From contig NC_072465.1 in NCBI RefSeq assembly GCF_027596085.1, forward strand, positions 14,374,857 through 14,438,856: 64,000 nucleotides of DNA, written 5' to 3'. A model generated the notes under the pieces. The model was not told where the DNA came from. It searched no databases and saw only the letters and a list, made by a program, of their open reading frames with translations. Shown piece by piece: positions 42,481 to 59,039 of the stretch. This stretch comes from Anoplopoma fimbria. Its lineage: Eukaryota > Chordata > Actinopteri > Perciformes > Anoplopomatidae. How positions within the stretch are numbered: position 1 is the stretch's first letter; each line of letters begins with the position of its first letter. A program made the translations under genes and the position numbers.

Positions 42481-43442
42481 TCACCCTACAGTGACAGAGC
42501 ATTTACCATTTTTTCATATTATCTAGTTAAACCAGTGCGATGACCTTTGTTGACATGCTTTGATAGATTCCAAGAGCAGAAAACAAACCTCCCTGAATTC
42601 CCCTTTAATATCATAAGGACTCATGTGTTTGTGGTGAAAGGTGATTCTCTTTGTTTAACTATCACTGTGTACTATAATTATATTGTTATGTTGCACTTGT
42701 CACTTATGCATCTAAAATCATAGTTTATTCCACTGCTTCCTCTTGATTCAAGAGACAAAAAAAACACCATTGGATTATATAATACCTCCTCAGTGGTATG
42801 CAGGGACGTTCAGTACCTTAATCCCTAATCATATAGATCGAAAGATTTGAGAATTACTGGGGTAGCAGCCTGCTATTCCAAGGGCCGTAATCACAAAATA
42901 CCCTAACCAGCAGAGTTTGAAGAAAGGCCTGCTCACAGAGTCAGTAATTTTCTGCAGGTATGTGCCTCATTACCTCAGTGTCTAAGAAAAATATGCAACA
43001 ATAACCAACCTTTAAAAGCATATTTTGATGGCCGGTCGAGTTAATAAGACTCAAACCAACTCATTACCAAAACAAAACGATCCAATAACATCCGAGTTTA
43101 CATCTTGCACATCTCTCCACTGGTAAAACATGTTGTTTGCAGTGCTGATGAACTTTAATGATGATTATGAAATATATTTGATCCGTCTGTGAAAATTATG
43201 CCTATTTGATAATTCAAAAAAATTCAAAAGTTAATTAAAACATACTTCATTAAATCAATTAATTTATAATATTTTTTGTTGAATTTGATTTAATTTAATT
43301 ATTTTTATATTATATAAAAATATTTATTTAAATTGATTCAGCTATTCATTTATTTTATTTTAAATTAAATGTAACCTTCACTGACTCATCTGTCAACCAG
43401 TCACTGTAGGTTTGATAGGCTTGAACTATACAGTAAGGAATC

Positions 43443-43515
<73 letters not shown>
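43443..43515 (+). repeat. (TCTG)18 tetranucleotide microsatellite
   Basis: Perfect TCTG units over about 73 bp. Confidence 0.98.
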
Positions 43516-44146
43516 GTGTTCTTTGCATATTTGGAGAACCGTTCCGATCTGCTCCACAGTTAGCAGGTGAGTTGCTGGGGACTCAAGTGAGGGCTTTGTC
43601 AAATTTGGTGTAATATGGACAAATTACACAATCTATATTATTAAACTTTCAATAAATAAGCGAGTATTGCTCTGTGTAGCAGCAAGGGGCATCAGGGCTC
43701 TGCAGTCCATCATGTCATCCACAGCGGACAGACAGTGGCTCATTGACTGCAGTTCACTTTTACTGCTTCATGCTGAATATAGCCTGCTATTACTACATTA
43801 CTACATTGCCTGGAACAAGCACAAGCAGATAGTCTACACGAACAGGGCCACTCTGCCGCTGCAAGTCAAATTGTGTAAGTTTCCGCTATACTACCTTATA
43901 GGACTAATAACGTTACCTCCAGCTAAACACCTCTGCTAAGTAAATCCATGCTCAACTTTATATCTGCAGTGGTTATCTGCAATGTCAAAACAAGCAACTA
44001 ATACGCCTATTTGGAAATGACCTCCACTTATTTTTTTTCACTTCTCACCCCTTCCTAACCGGGAATATTGGAATTGGCAGTGGTAGAAGAAGTAGGCCTT
44101 ACTTCCAGAGGAGGCAGTGTTGAGGCAACAGGTCAAAAGTAAGGAC

Positions 44147-44277
44147 AATTTGAACTGGTGTGAAGTAATTAAGTATACCTTTACTTAAGTACTTTCAAAT
44201 ACAATTTTGAGGTACTTGTACTTTACTTCAATATTTCGATTTCCCGCTGCTTTGTACTTGTTTTCCATTACAGTTGC
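44147..44277 (-). repeat. AAGTAC-rich teleost repeat, left part interrupted by SINE
   Basis: The sequence (TTTACTTAAGTACTTTC, TTTTGAGGTACTTGTACTTT) is the reverse complement of the end of the repeat at 1874-2325. Its continuation (TTTTACTCCATTACATTAAT) appears at 44565-44585, beyond the SINE. Confidence 0.5.
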
Positions 44278-44535
44278 AGCTGTGGCTTAGGAGGTGGAGC
44301 GGTTGTCCGCTAATCTGAAGGCCCCAGCAGTCTACATGCCGAAGTGTCCTTGGGCAAGATACTGCGTGCTTGTGAATGTTTACTACTCCTGATGAGCAGG
44401 TGGCACCTTGAATGGTAGCTTCTTCCACCAGTCTATGAATGTCTGTGAATGGGTGAACTCTGGCTTGTGCTTCAAAGCGTCTGAAAGGACGCTATGACCA
44501 GAAAAGTGCTAAAAATACAGCATGTTTGCCATTTA
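44278..44535 (+). mobile_element. tRNA-type SINE copy (decayed)
   Basis: Starts GTGGCTTAGGAGGTGGAGCGG (A-box-like), then CCGAAGTGTCCTTGGGCAAG, GATGAGCAGGTGGCACCTTG, and ends with AAAAGTGCTAAAAATACAGC before a TTTGCCATTTAC tail. This order is that of a very common teleost SINE-like repeat. The B box (GGTTCGA) is lost. Confidence 0.65.
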
Positions 44536-44648
44536 CTATTTACAATTCAGCAGCACTTATTGTCTTTTACTCCATTACATTAATTTGATAACTTTACTCA
44601 CTCGTTAATAATAAATATTCTCAACAAACACACTATAAGATAAGACTT

Positions 44649-44815
44649 TAAAAAAAAAAAAAACTGGAGAAAACCGGCGGAAACTGGAGAACCAATAGGA
44701 AGCCAATGCGAACACAGGGAGAACAAACTCTACACAGAAAAAACTCTGCTGGAACTGGGAATGGTACCCAAGACCTTCTTGCTGTGAGCCTTCACTGCAC
44801 CACCGTGCCGCCCTA
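44649..44815 (-). mobile_element. Second tRNA-like SINE, minus strand
   Basis: On the minus strand it begins GGGCGGCACGGTGGTGCAGTG (A-box-like head), has AGCAAGAAGGTC and a degenerate B box, then CTCCCTGTGTTCGC, and ends in a T run (A run of 13 on plus, 44651-44663). This is a widespread fish repeat. Confidence 0.65.
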
Positions 44816-45998
44816 TTTTCTAATAATATAATATAAAAAACATTATTCTGAAATGTGCAATTTTGCATTACGAGTTGAGTAAATGCAAATTTTGATGATA
44901 ATACTTTTTATAAGTAATTAAAAAGAATCTGTTTATTAGGTTTCCCAATTTTTCAGCATAACACAAACAATCGTGCATCCCTTCCCCCATTCCCATCCCC
45001 ACAGCAAGTAAACAGTAAAAAAAGTTTATAATACAATTCAAAAACAAAATACAGCAAAACACAGAATCCATGTATGTCACATGTCGCACAAATGGCTTAT
45101 GGCATAATCATATAAAAGACAAAATTGACAAAACTTTGGACGATAGCAAGTTAGTCTGTTATGCCACTGACAAGACCTGAACCATGGTCACCACGAGGTA
45201 CTTAGTCCCAGTAGAGGGCAGGAAAGCAGGTAGGTTTTGGTTAAATACGGTACCTAATCCCATATAAAAAGAAAACTATCTGTATGCTTACCTAAGTATG
45301 TCTGTCACTCTATGGCTTTAGTTTTCCCTTCCTCTTGAACATTGGTTATACATATTTCTATTTAAGAAGAGAGGTAAAGTGTCTTAATTCCATTAAGACA
45401 CAGGGGTGTATATGTACTGGGGGGGCTTCTACTTTTACTCAAGTGAAGGTTCTTCTGCCTGAAGATTGGTAGGATTTAGTCTGAGTCCGATCCGAGAGAG
45501 AGACCTGTCCACCAAACCCTGTATTCAAAATGTCACGTTTACTCTTGAGGACGGGTCGGCTATGATAGTGCTTACCTCCATTGCTCCTTTCATTAGGAAA
45601 TAGTTCCATATTATGAAGATTAAAATACACTGTATTCATACTTTTTCCCAAACAAGACTCTGTGCATACATTATGCTCTCCTGTTACTGTTGGTTTACAC
45701 ACACATCTTGCTGAAAGTTTCCAGTATATCCAGTATCTTCTGAATGTCCCTACTTGATCCCTTACTTCACTGTGTGTAGTCTTGAGCAGAATCTTTACAA
45801 AGTCATTAGAGGTCAGAGGTCAACTACTTCACGTCCTACCCAGAGAGCAGCAGGAAGTGAAAGTTTAAAACACTTTGTCACTAGCAACCTGTCAGTCAAA
45901 CTCTGTTTCACTGGAGCTGTCCGGGGAGTTGTAGAATTCAAAACACCTCATCATGCTTTTATTTTGTCTTTACATGAATCCAGTTCCTGTGGGAGCAG

Positions 45999-46127
<129 letters not shown>

Positions 46128-46324
46128 CCAGTGTGCATGTTCAAATGTGTTAAATAGTGTGTCTATTAAGGATTGCGAAGGCAGTTACTGGTCATTGACT
46201 GGTCAATGCTAACTGGCCAGAGAACTAAAAAAGCTGCATATGTTCACTTGAATTCATGTTTCATGCAAGCGTTTGTGCTAATTCATTGAGTAACTATTCA
46301 CATATTTCACAGTATGAGGGAGAT

Positions 46325-46425
46325 CTTTGACCTGCTGGTGGCGCTAGTTACAAAGTCCAGGGATCGCTAAAGTCAATAGGTTTCATCCTCTTGAAACCAT
46401 GACTTGACATCCATAGAGCCATGAA
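46325..46425 (+). repeat. Fragment of the same repeat family as 4225-4440
   Basis: Shows GGTGGCGCTAGTTACAAAGTC, AAAGTCAATAGGTTTCATCC and CTTGAAACCATGA, diverged versions of the 4.2-kb copy. Confidence 0.55.
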
Positions 46426-46791
46426 GCTATCATGGAGCTCAGATAGACCAACATTGTCTCTTGCTTTTCCTCATATTTTCTATGAGTCATTCATATTATT
46501 TCAGTCCATGTCCCTTAGAGAAACCTGGGTGACAGCGATGGCAGCCATCCTGAGCTTGAAAATAATGTGTCCACACTTAATTCACAAGACTTTACTGCAA
46601 TTTATAAGAGCATCCATGTGCTTTATATTTTCTAAATGTTTAGTTTATGTGTGTGCGCATCTCTTTGTTTATTCTGTGTTTGATCCTTAATGATTGTGAG
46701 TTTATAAATCCCCTGACTCTCCTCTTCCTCCTGTGAAGAAATGTTTACCTCTTTGCTTAAGCTGATTCTCCAGAGCTAACCCGTCGTCTGT

Positions 46792-46908
<117 letters not shown>

Positions 46909-47008
46909 AGAAAGAGACAGACGATGAATAAACAGGATCTAATCCATCTCTGCCTTGTGTTCCTCTCTGTCTCTCGCTCTGTTAAAGTCTTAAGATTGCA
47001 GTTACAAA

Positions 47009-47010
<2 letters not shown>

Positions 47011-47084
<74 letters not shown>
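47011..47084 (+). repeat. (GT)37 microsatellite
   Basis: Uninterrupted GT, 105 bp after the CA tract. Confidence 0.98.
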
Positions 47085-47088
<4 letters not shown>

Positions 47089-47222
47089 GTGACTGTGAGA
47101 TGGGGAAGAAGTAAAGTACAGTATGAAGGATGTGGTAAAGCAGCCTAATGGTCAGCTGTGTTTCTCTTCTTCTGTGTTGCTTTCTCTCTTGCACCTGCAG
47201 AGAGTCGTGGCAGAGTGACAAA

Positions 47223-47225
<3 letters not shown>

Positions 47226-47313
<88 letters not shown>
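47226..47313 (+). repeat. (CA)n microsatellite
   Basis: CA tract with one G near the end. Confidence 0.98.
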
Positions 47314-49882
47314 TGTTCATGTTTCATAATTTTATACATACACAGTGTGCATGTTTGTTGGTTTATTAATTGTCAAATGTTTTCCTGGTATTTGTGGATC
47401 ACGATGAGCTGCTTCTGACCTGGTGGTTTCCTTTCATCTGTGTTTATGTCAGTCTGCATTATCAGATTAGATAATCCTTTGATTCAGAAATGGAGTTTGC
47501 CTGATCAGCATTCTCAATCTCGTCACCTTTCCTCTCGCTACAGTATTTTCTCCTTCTCCCTTCCGTATCAGAGTGACAGTTTGGTGGATTATAATGGAAA
47601 CAGTCAGCACCTGAGACTCAAACGGTAACAAAAGCGGGCAACTGATGTGAAGCATTTCGCACAAATAATGTCTTGGGCTTGAAGGTTTGAATAAGCATTT
47701 CGAGATATTGTTTATCAAATTGGTCCCAATTTTTTTAGAATCTGCACAAATTCACTTTAAAGCTTGTTTTTGCGGACACAACATTGCAGTTTCATCACCT
47801 AACAAAGTTGACAATGATAATGATCACATTGATAATGGCAGTGCATGTGAAATTTGAAAAAAAAGTGTTGCACCAGGAAGCGATGAAAGCCTCGACAGTT
47901 ACTTGGGCTTTCTATGCTCCAGAAACAGAATTTATAAAATGGTTTAAAACTTTTTTTTCAAGTTTTTCGAACCATGACAACATTACAAGGCTTCTTAAGG
48001 CATCAGTGTATACAGTTTATGTTAAGGAACAAAAACAATGGAAAAAGGCATTTTATTTCACCTGCATTTTGTGGTTTGCTGTCATTCACAGTCATGCGTG
48101 AGGACTCATAATTCACTGCTGTAATCTTATTATTTTACAGGCATCAAAGCACTGATCATTCAAGTAATCCAGCTTTGTCAGATGAGTGTGTGACAGCCGC
48201 AATTTACAACCATGTGGGGAAACGAGTATATTAGCATCAAGCAGACAACAACCAGATGCTGCATATGCTAAGTGTGAATTATATAAATATATTTTCATTA
48301 AAAGGTTACTAAGTGTTAAAGAATATCACACACAAAACAACCCCTAGTGTCTTTTCACCTCCCTGAAAAAAAAAACCTTTCTCACTTTCTTGTGCAGATC
48401 TAGAAATGACAAGATGGAGTGAGGCCTCCCACATGGCGCCCTCTGTGTCCTCCCCTCCCTACTCCCCCCTCCTCACCACATCAGGATACACTTGTTCTGG
48501 TGAATTCCGGTTTCAAACGGAACGCTGCTTTGCTCTGGTTTTCTGCAGGACCAGTATTAAAAACAGGCGCAGGCTGTCTCTCGGTGGCCCTGTGGTCAGA
48601 GAGGGGGAGCCTCCAACGGCCTGTTGTACACACACACCTTTGAAACCTCGCCCGCTCCTGCTTCCTCCCCTTGAGCCTTCCTCCCTTACTCATCATCATA
48701 AGCCCACATGTGCACCCTTATCACCATGAGAGCACATTAAAGTATGAAAAGTTCCTTCCACCGTCCACAGAGGTCTTCACCTCCTCCTGCCTCTTTCACG
48801 CTGTCACATCACTGATTCCTTTTCTACTTTAGACACACCCGTGATGAACCTTTATGGCAAATACTCTAGATGTCCCATATTATAAATGTATTATGAAGTT
48901 GTAGAATCTTTTTAATTTGTCTAACTCTTTTTGTTGTAATATGTTTTTTGCCCTTTGACCTCTAACCTCTACTATGGTGCCCTAGTGTTGAAAAGAGGAA
49001 CTGCTAAGAGTTTTGGGGTTTGAGTTGAACCTTAAACCCCCCCAAAACAGTTTTTTAACATTTGTAAGTCAAAGCTTTCTTGTTTTTGCTATAATTATTG
49101 CTATTATAGTACACTCATCAGGTGATATATCAAAAACACTGAAATATATCACGTTTTACTGAAACATAAAGCTTTGATACATATGACATTGTTGCCTTCT
49201 CATGCTGTAGTTTTCACATAAACTCAACACAGCTATTTTTTTCAACTGTTTATTTTGATATAGAGCACAATATCTATTGCTCTGTAGTTTCTATGTGCCA
49301 AATCTTTGTGTTTGTGATGGAGTTGCAGGTTCTCTTGTGAACGTGCCAGCAAGACAGAGGGAAAATCATATCCTTGATCTCCTCTTTGCTAAGCAACATT
49401 GCCACCTGGTGTTAATCAGAGACATACTGCCTTTCTTATGTCTCACTCTAAAAGTAATCAAGATGAGGGCCAATGGGCATCAAACTGTTTATCTGTGAAA
49501 CCTGGACATATTCATGCTCTATATGAAATACCTGGCCGTCCTGAAGGTCAGCTTTTGATCGACACTGATCCTCTCTGTAACTGAACTAAATCTGAGGAGG
49601 AACTGGAACTTGTATTTTTACTAAAGTGAAATAGCAAAGTGTATACTGAAGTCAGACTAAGACTTCACACATGATATTGTCACTATTAACACAGAGTGAG
49701 GCTGATAACTAGATGATCAGCTTTACTGGATTAATGGATGGATTTTGCCTGGATAAATAAATGATGGGATCAAGAAACTCCCCAAAAAGTTTTGCAGTGG
49801 CCATTCGGGGATTTGGCTTTTGTTCATTGTCTCTTAAGTTTCTGTGACCATTTATACAGATCAGCCTGTGCATCAAATGCAA

Positions 49883-49948
49883 CAGATATTCAGCAGATAT
49901 GCAGCAGATATTCAGCAGATATGCAGCAGATATGCAGCATATATGCAG
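49883..49948 (+). repeat. 11-bp minisatellite, six units
   Basis: Six head-to-tail units of CAGATATTCAG / CAGATATGCAG (last one CATATATGCAG). The two unit types alternate before becoming uniform. Confidence 0.9.
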
Positions 49949-51120
49949 GTGATAGCCAGATAAGACATCTTGTGAATATTTGCCTCTAAAGGTATAGAGA
50001 GTGCTCTCAGCACACTCTATGAGGGCCAACGAAGATGGGGGAGATGTCTGTTTTTAATCCAATGTCTTCTTGTGACACACTGTAATGAATGACCCATGTC
50101 ACAGGGGAACTTCCTTCAGAGGAGCGCAACGTTTCTCAGAGGGATGTGCTGGCTAACCGCTGCCCAGGCTGGGCTTCCGGCCCTGGGGCAGCAAAGCGTG
50201 CCGGTACCCCTCACACCCTGCAGCACCACCACTATCACCCCACTCCAGACACTGTGCCAGGATACTGTGGTGACACAACCCTGGGCCTCTGTTCCTCCCT
50301 TGTCAACAAGACTGATGGATGCAGAGAGGAGGAGAGGAGAAAAGAAGAGGGCACATTGATCTATGAAGTGACTGCAGCTCAGAGTAAGAGTTCATTTTAT
50401 GTATTTATCTGTTTATTTCTTTGGGGGGATGAATTGAGAACGAGGAATATAATGCAAGAATAAAAAGGAAGGTGACGATGAGTAGAAAATGACAAGGAGT
50501 TGGAACAAGTGATTTATTTTCACATCAGTAATAAGTCATCTTTTTTTTAGGCTATTGATCCTATGAGCTGCATTTGGGGGATTCATCGTGATGGGTATGT
50601 TTCAAGACATAATCTTTATTCAAACCACCAGGACAATGTAATCATTCTAATTTGACCTACTGCAGATGATACCAGTAATCTTCAACTAAAATAAAGATTT
50701 TCTATGACTGTCCAGTACAATCAAGAGCCACCAGGGGGCACAAAATGGAGCCTTTCACCTTGCAACCTTGCATTGTGTTCCCCAGTAAAAGTGCAGGCAC
50801 TCACTCACACACACGCACACAAAGACACACACACATACAAAAAAAAAAAATCAAATGAGAAAGCTGATATGTATAATGGCTTATATGGGTGATTGGTCTT
50901 TATTACTTATGATTAACTGTCTGCTTTCTGTTTGCGTGTGCTAGTATATGTGTAAGACAAAGAAAAGGGGAAAACGAGCTTGTGGCTCCATAACAATAAT
51001 TAAGGCGACATGTTCAAACTGTCCTCATTGGAAGCCATTTGATTTTCTAATGTGCACTTGTTTTAATGAAGTCAAGCACATCATTGCACCTCCTTATCTG
51101 CTGAGAGAACAACTGAGTAG

Positions 51121-51122
<2 letters not shown>

Positions 51123-51169
<47 letters not shown>
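51123..51169 (+). repeat. (TG)23 microsatellite
   Basis: Uninterrupted TG tract. Confidence 0.97.
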
Positions 51170-51371
51170 ACATGATTACGGGCATGTCCCAGTGTGTGTA
51201 TAAGTAGTGTATGTGAAATACCATGGCTGGTCTGGAGTCTGCCCGCGGTGAGTCTGTGTGTTCAGATCAGAGCCTGCTGAGCCCCCTCTCTGGTTAATAT
51301 TAGAAACCCTGCTTGTCATAGAGACTGACAGCTCACTGTGAACACTGCTAAAATAGGTGCAGCCATCTGAG

Positions 51372-51383
51372 CCCCCCCCCCCC
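51372..51383 (+). repeat. C12 homopolymer
   Basis: Twelve consecutive C. Confidence 0.95.
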
Positions 51384-52219
51384 ACACCACCTCCACACAA
51401 AGACACAAGCATCACACATGCACGGCCAAAGTCAGCGCTCACGCAACAGCTCTAAACTCCCAGAAAAGCCTTTGTGAAGCACAGCCAGAGAGGGAGCCGC
51501 CCGCCTGACGCCAACTCCAGCTCCATAAAGCAGGTGAGGCAGAGTGTGTGTCTGTGTGTGTTTGAGTTGATAGTGGTGGGCGCAGGGCAGTTTCGTGGTA
51601 TGACCACAGAGTAAAGCTCCTAACGGCCAGCATCAGTGTGTCAGGCTTAGACCTGGGAAAGTATGAGCAAGGCAAAGTGAGAAAAATGGCCTCTACAAAA
51701 CTGGGCTTCTCTCTGTCTAGTGTCAAACCATGAACTTCGGGTTTGGCTCTATGTTAATACAGTTGGAGGCAGAACACAAGATCCTGTGAGCAGACAGAGA
51801 CAGGTTTAAAAATCTCTACCAGCTCTCTGTCGGATGAACAACATGGTGATGAAGTTTGAATTTAGGATCACCCAACTGTTAGAGCCCCCTCCAGGGTCAC
51901 AATGACCTCTTTGCCTCATAGAATGAGACATTTTCTCTCATGGCATCATCTGACCTAAAACACATGTGAGCTGTTGCAGACAGTAGCCTATTTTAATGGA
52001 TCATGGAGCTTAGGCAGGTAGGGGCCCATGCATTCTTGTAGGATCACTTTTATGAACAGTTTCTGTTCTCATAATGTTGTATGTGAATGTGTGGCATCAC
52101 TATAAAATCACCCTTCATGTATAAACAATGTTTGCATGTAGACACAGCCTCAGTAGGCATCCTAATGATTAATCAAAGTAACACAGAATCTTATAGTGTT
52201 CAATAAAGATTTCTCAAAA

Positions 52220-52501
52220 TTTATTATGATAACAACTTTTACAAGCAGTGTTTTCACTATCTATTTCTTTCTATTACTGCTATGGAGAAACGCTATAAAT
52301 GTGGTTTTGCAAGAGTGAACCCCCTTAATAACAAAATAATATAAATATATGTAGTGTAGCTTCAAACAGTCTGCTATTGAATGTGTAGACAATATATTTT
52401 TAATCTATTAGCTGCCACCTGCATGTAATTGATAATTGACATGAAAGCTGTTCTGTCCACACAGTGAATTAAAGAAAAACTGACATGATTCATTCCATTC
52501 A
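52220..52501 (-). other. Fibrinogen-like gene 3' UTR (approximate)
   Basis: Downstream of the stop, ATTAAA occurs at 52404-52399 and AATAAA at 52225-52220 on the minus strand. Either could be the poly(A) signal; no transcript evidence. Confidence 0.35.
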
Positions 52502-55519
<3,018 letters not shown>

Positions 55520-55939
55520 GGGAAAATGCGGAAATGCAGGCTCGCCCTGACCTTTGTCTTAAACTCTTGAGCAGTGGTCCAGAAGTAAAACCTTCTTTCT
55601 CTGAGTTGTAAGTTGTTTGTCCTTTTGTTTATGACTCTTAGAAAACTTTCACTTCACTTTCCTTTATCTCAACAACTGCCTCTTCAGGTGGCAAGTGTTT
55701 GCTGATCTGTCCTACTGTTTAGATCTTTCTATTGTCGTCCTCTTATGTCTTGTTTTCTAGTATTTCTGCTTCATTCATCCTCTTCTTCTTCGTTCTTTTC
55801 CCCCCCCCTCAGTTCATCTCACTCCCAGTCCTCCTCTTTCTTCTGCTCTCTGTCTGTTAGTGAGGTTGCTTTGGCTCAGATTCCTAGATAACTGCGGCAC
55901 TCTTTGCTGTGTGACACAGACTAATGCACCCACCCCCTG

Positions 55940-56057
<118 letters not shown>

Positions 56058-57736
56058 TGTCCATCTCCTTTACTCATCTCATGCTCTCTCTCTTAGACTC
56101 CCACACAGCCACACACAGAGGTGCATGTTTACACACACATACACACACATATGCAGTGTAACATTAAGCAAATGTAAACCAGTCTTTCACAGCTTAATGG
56201 ACCTTTTTTTAATGGTGTGGACAAGCTCTTCACCTGCCTCACATGCTGTATTGTTCATGCATCAAGAATAACTTTTAATTCCTCTGAAGAATCCCATGCC
56301 TCTTCTGAACAGACTTTCAGCTTTTTTACTCCTCAACGTGCATACGCAGCAATGTTTGTAAAGATAGAAATGCAGCAGATGCTTAAAGTATGTGGCTCCT
56401 TCCCTCCTGTGCACCAGTTTCTCACTCACATCCTTTTGTGTCGCAGTGTTTGTGTTTACAAACGGAGGTCCAAAGAGGCCATAAAGACTCTGCATTCAAT
56501 AGGAGCGAGAAGGCAGGAATTCCTCTATAAACACCAGTCATCAGGATTCTGCAGAGGCACACTCCCACTAACAAGGAGCGCAAACACATACATGAGGACA
56601 CACTTACACACGAACACTGAGCAGGACAAAATCAAGACGAGATCTCTGTTAGGCTTGATGAGGAAAATGAACCTCATATTGTGAATTTTTTGTTCTGATG
56701 AGCCAACGTGCCTCTGTGTTCTTTAGAAAAAATGGAGGAGTCCGTGGGTTTAAATAAAGATGTTTAAGAAGACTCAAAAGAGAGTCAAGATTCGTATGTT
56801 CCTTTATTCACACACTTTTCTCTCAGTACAAAATAATTAAAAGATCATGTTAGATAAATGATCATTGCAACACTGAGAATATGATAAATGAGAATACAAT
56901 CTCTATAGATATAACAGTTCTGAATTTCTCCAATATCTAATTTTATAGTGGTTTATTTGTATTTATTCATTGATCAACAGAAAAAGAACTGTGAATAAGT
57001 GAGCTTAAATTACTAATGTCCATTTGTTGTCTCTGGCCAGATGTTAAAAAATGTACCCTAAAAATAAAATATAACAACATATAAAGTGAATATATACAAC
57101 ATTATAAATATCACACACAAGATAGTAAAACACAGATTCAGCATTATAAAATGCCACAGTAAGACCAATAAAAATACTTTACGTGACTATTGTGAGTCAT
57201 TCAGTTCTGTTTCATTTCGCTGCATCTGAAAAAATTTAAACTTATTAAGGGGCAGGTTTTTTGTTATTATAACTCAAATTAATTTATAATGTAGGGGAGA
57301 AAAAAATATTTTAGTAATTATAAGGCATATAGTGATTGAATCTTGCAGCACTTGTGAGTCAACCAGAAACTAATTTCAGATGTTATGAATACAGTTCTTC
57401 TTTAAAAAGATTGTGTGTGTTTCACTAACCAGAAATCCCATTTCTTAAATAATTTAAAGTGTGTCTGTGCACTCAGTTGTGAGATTACACTGACATTTTG
57501 CATCAAGTGGCATAACTGGCATCTTTTTTTATATGTCTTTATATCATTATTATAAGTTATTATATCAATACCACACATTTGTTATCAATTTGAAAGTTTT
57601 TTGTAATGTGTCCTGGTAGCCTTTAATGTTTAGTCATATTTAGAAAGTATAAATACATATGCGTTTTCATTGGACAGGAAAACAGGCATTACCTTTCTGT
57701 AATAATCGTCAGACAAGAGTTTTTAAGGTATCACAT

Positions 57737-57738
<2 letters not shown>

Positions 57739-57817
<79 letters not shown>
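57739..57817 (+). repeat. (CA)39 microsatellite
   Basis: Uninterrupted CA over 79 bp. Confidence 0.98.
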
Positions 57818-57819
<2 letters not shown>

Positions 57820-58544
57820 TCTTATGGAGTAACAGTCTGCAGACAGGATGTAAAGGCTGACTTGCATCGCAATCTTTACATGTGTCTTTAACGCTGTGCT
57901 TCGGTGCTTTGTGGACGGAGACTTTCCTGTATCACAGAAGCAGCTTTGATTTAACAGTACCATATTCTCAGCACAATGTCAACACCACAGAGCATTACAG
58001 AGGTCCACAACCTATATGTGGACTGGTGTCAGGGGCCAGACAAGAGGTTCATTCATTCAAAGTGGGTTGATTCTGTCCTCTAGTGGTGGATCATCAGAGC
58101 TCTCCCGTTTAGCTATGATTCACTGCAATTAACCACACAAAACCATCAGCTGAGTTCTTCTCAACCAAAGTCTAGGTGTATAATCGTGATGATGTCGTCA
58201 GGGTAATCTAAGTTTGGCTCAAGACATAAATATTTATTCAGACCTGTGTTTCAAACTGGGGGTGTGAGGTTTTAAAAAAGTGGGCATTTAGGAGGCAGGT
58301 GCACTGATCTTAACCTTTTATTTTGAATCTGTCTTTTGTGAGTCATTCACCATTAATTGCTGAAATACTACTAATTGTATACCCACATATGGATATGATA
58401 CGACATAACGATAATATAGGTCCATATCTCCTTTTTTCTCTAACTTTGATGCATTGATGACAACCCATTGAAAACTGAAACTGAGCCTGAATATTGAGCT
58501 GTTTTCAAGGGTTGCTCTATCCACAAAAGACCACAATTGATCAG

Positions 58545-58680
58545 ATTAGATTAGATTGGATTCAACTTTATTGTCATTGCACATAGTACAAGTACTAGGA
58601 CAACGAAATGCAGTTTTAGCATCTAACCAGAAGTGCAAAAGAAGCAGTAAAGTTGCAGTGCAATGTGCTAGATAAATAAT
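58545..58680 (+). repeat. Dispersed teleost repeat (LINE-tail-like)
   Basis: Contains CAACTTTATTGTCATTGCAC, AGTACAAGTACT and ACAACGAAATGCAG, a block I know as highly repeated in fish genomes, probably a LINE 3' end. Class is uncertain. Confidence 0.55.
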
Positions 58681-58697
58681 GGTATGAATAACAGATA

Positions 58698-58911
58698 CAG
58701 TACCAGTCAAAAGTTTGGACACACCTTCTGATTCAATGGTTTTTCTTTATTTTTTTCTACATTGTAGATTAATATTGAAGACAATCAAACTATGAAGGAA
58801 CACACATGGAATTATGTGGTAAACAAACAAATGCTCAACAAACCAGAATATATTTTAGATTCTTCAAAGTAGTTGAATGAGAAGGTGTGTCCAAACTTTT
58901 GACTGGTACTG
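58698..58911. mobile_element. Tc1/mariner-type non-autonomous element (MITE), 214 bp
   Basis: The ends are inverted repeats of at least 32 bp starting CAGTACCAGTCAAAAGTTTG and containing GGACACACCTTCT, flanked on both sides by TA (58696-58697 and 58912-58913), the target duplication of Tc1/mariner elements. There is no transposase. The terminal repeats differ at only one base in the first 38, so this copy is rather young. Confidence 0.88.
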
Positions 58912-59039
58912 TACATAATAATAAAAGAAAAATAACAGTATAAGAAAAATAAATATTCCTGCAGAAATAATGCAGAAAGTTGAATCACCATGCTCAATAT
59001 TAAAACCAGGAGTGGGCTGAGTCAGTCGACGGGCTGCGT

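Noticed and set aside
44278..44535. Functional tRNA gene
   Set aside because: The A-box-like head lacks a usable B box and cloverleaf; it fits a SINE instead.
47784..48101. 105-codon open frame, plus strand
   Set aside because: Lys/Phe-rich AT-derived sequence with no homologue that I recognise and no context.
50089..50463. 124-codon open frame, plus strand
   Set aside because: No family resemblance and no flanking exons; composition looks random.
56217..56684. 155-codon open frame upstream of the fibrinogen-like gene
   Set aside because: No domain and no matching exon structure; begins inside non-coding sequence next to microsatellites.
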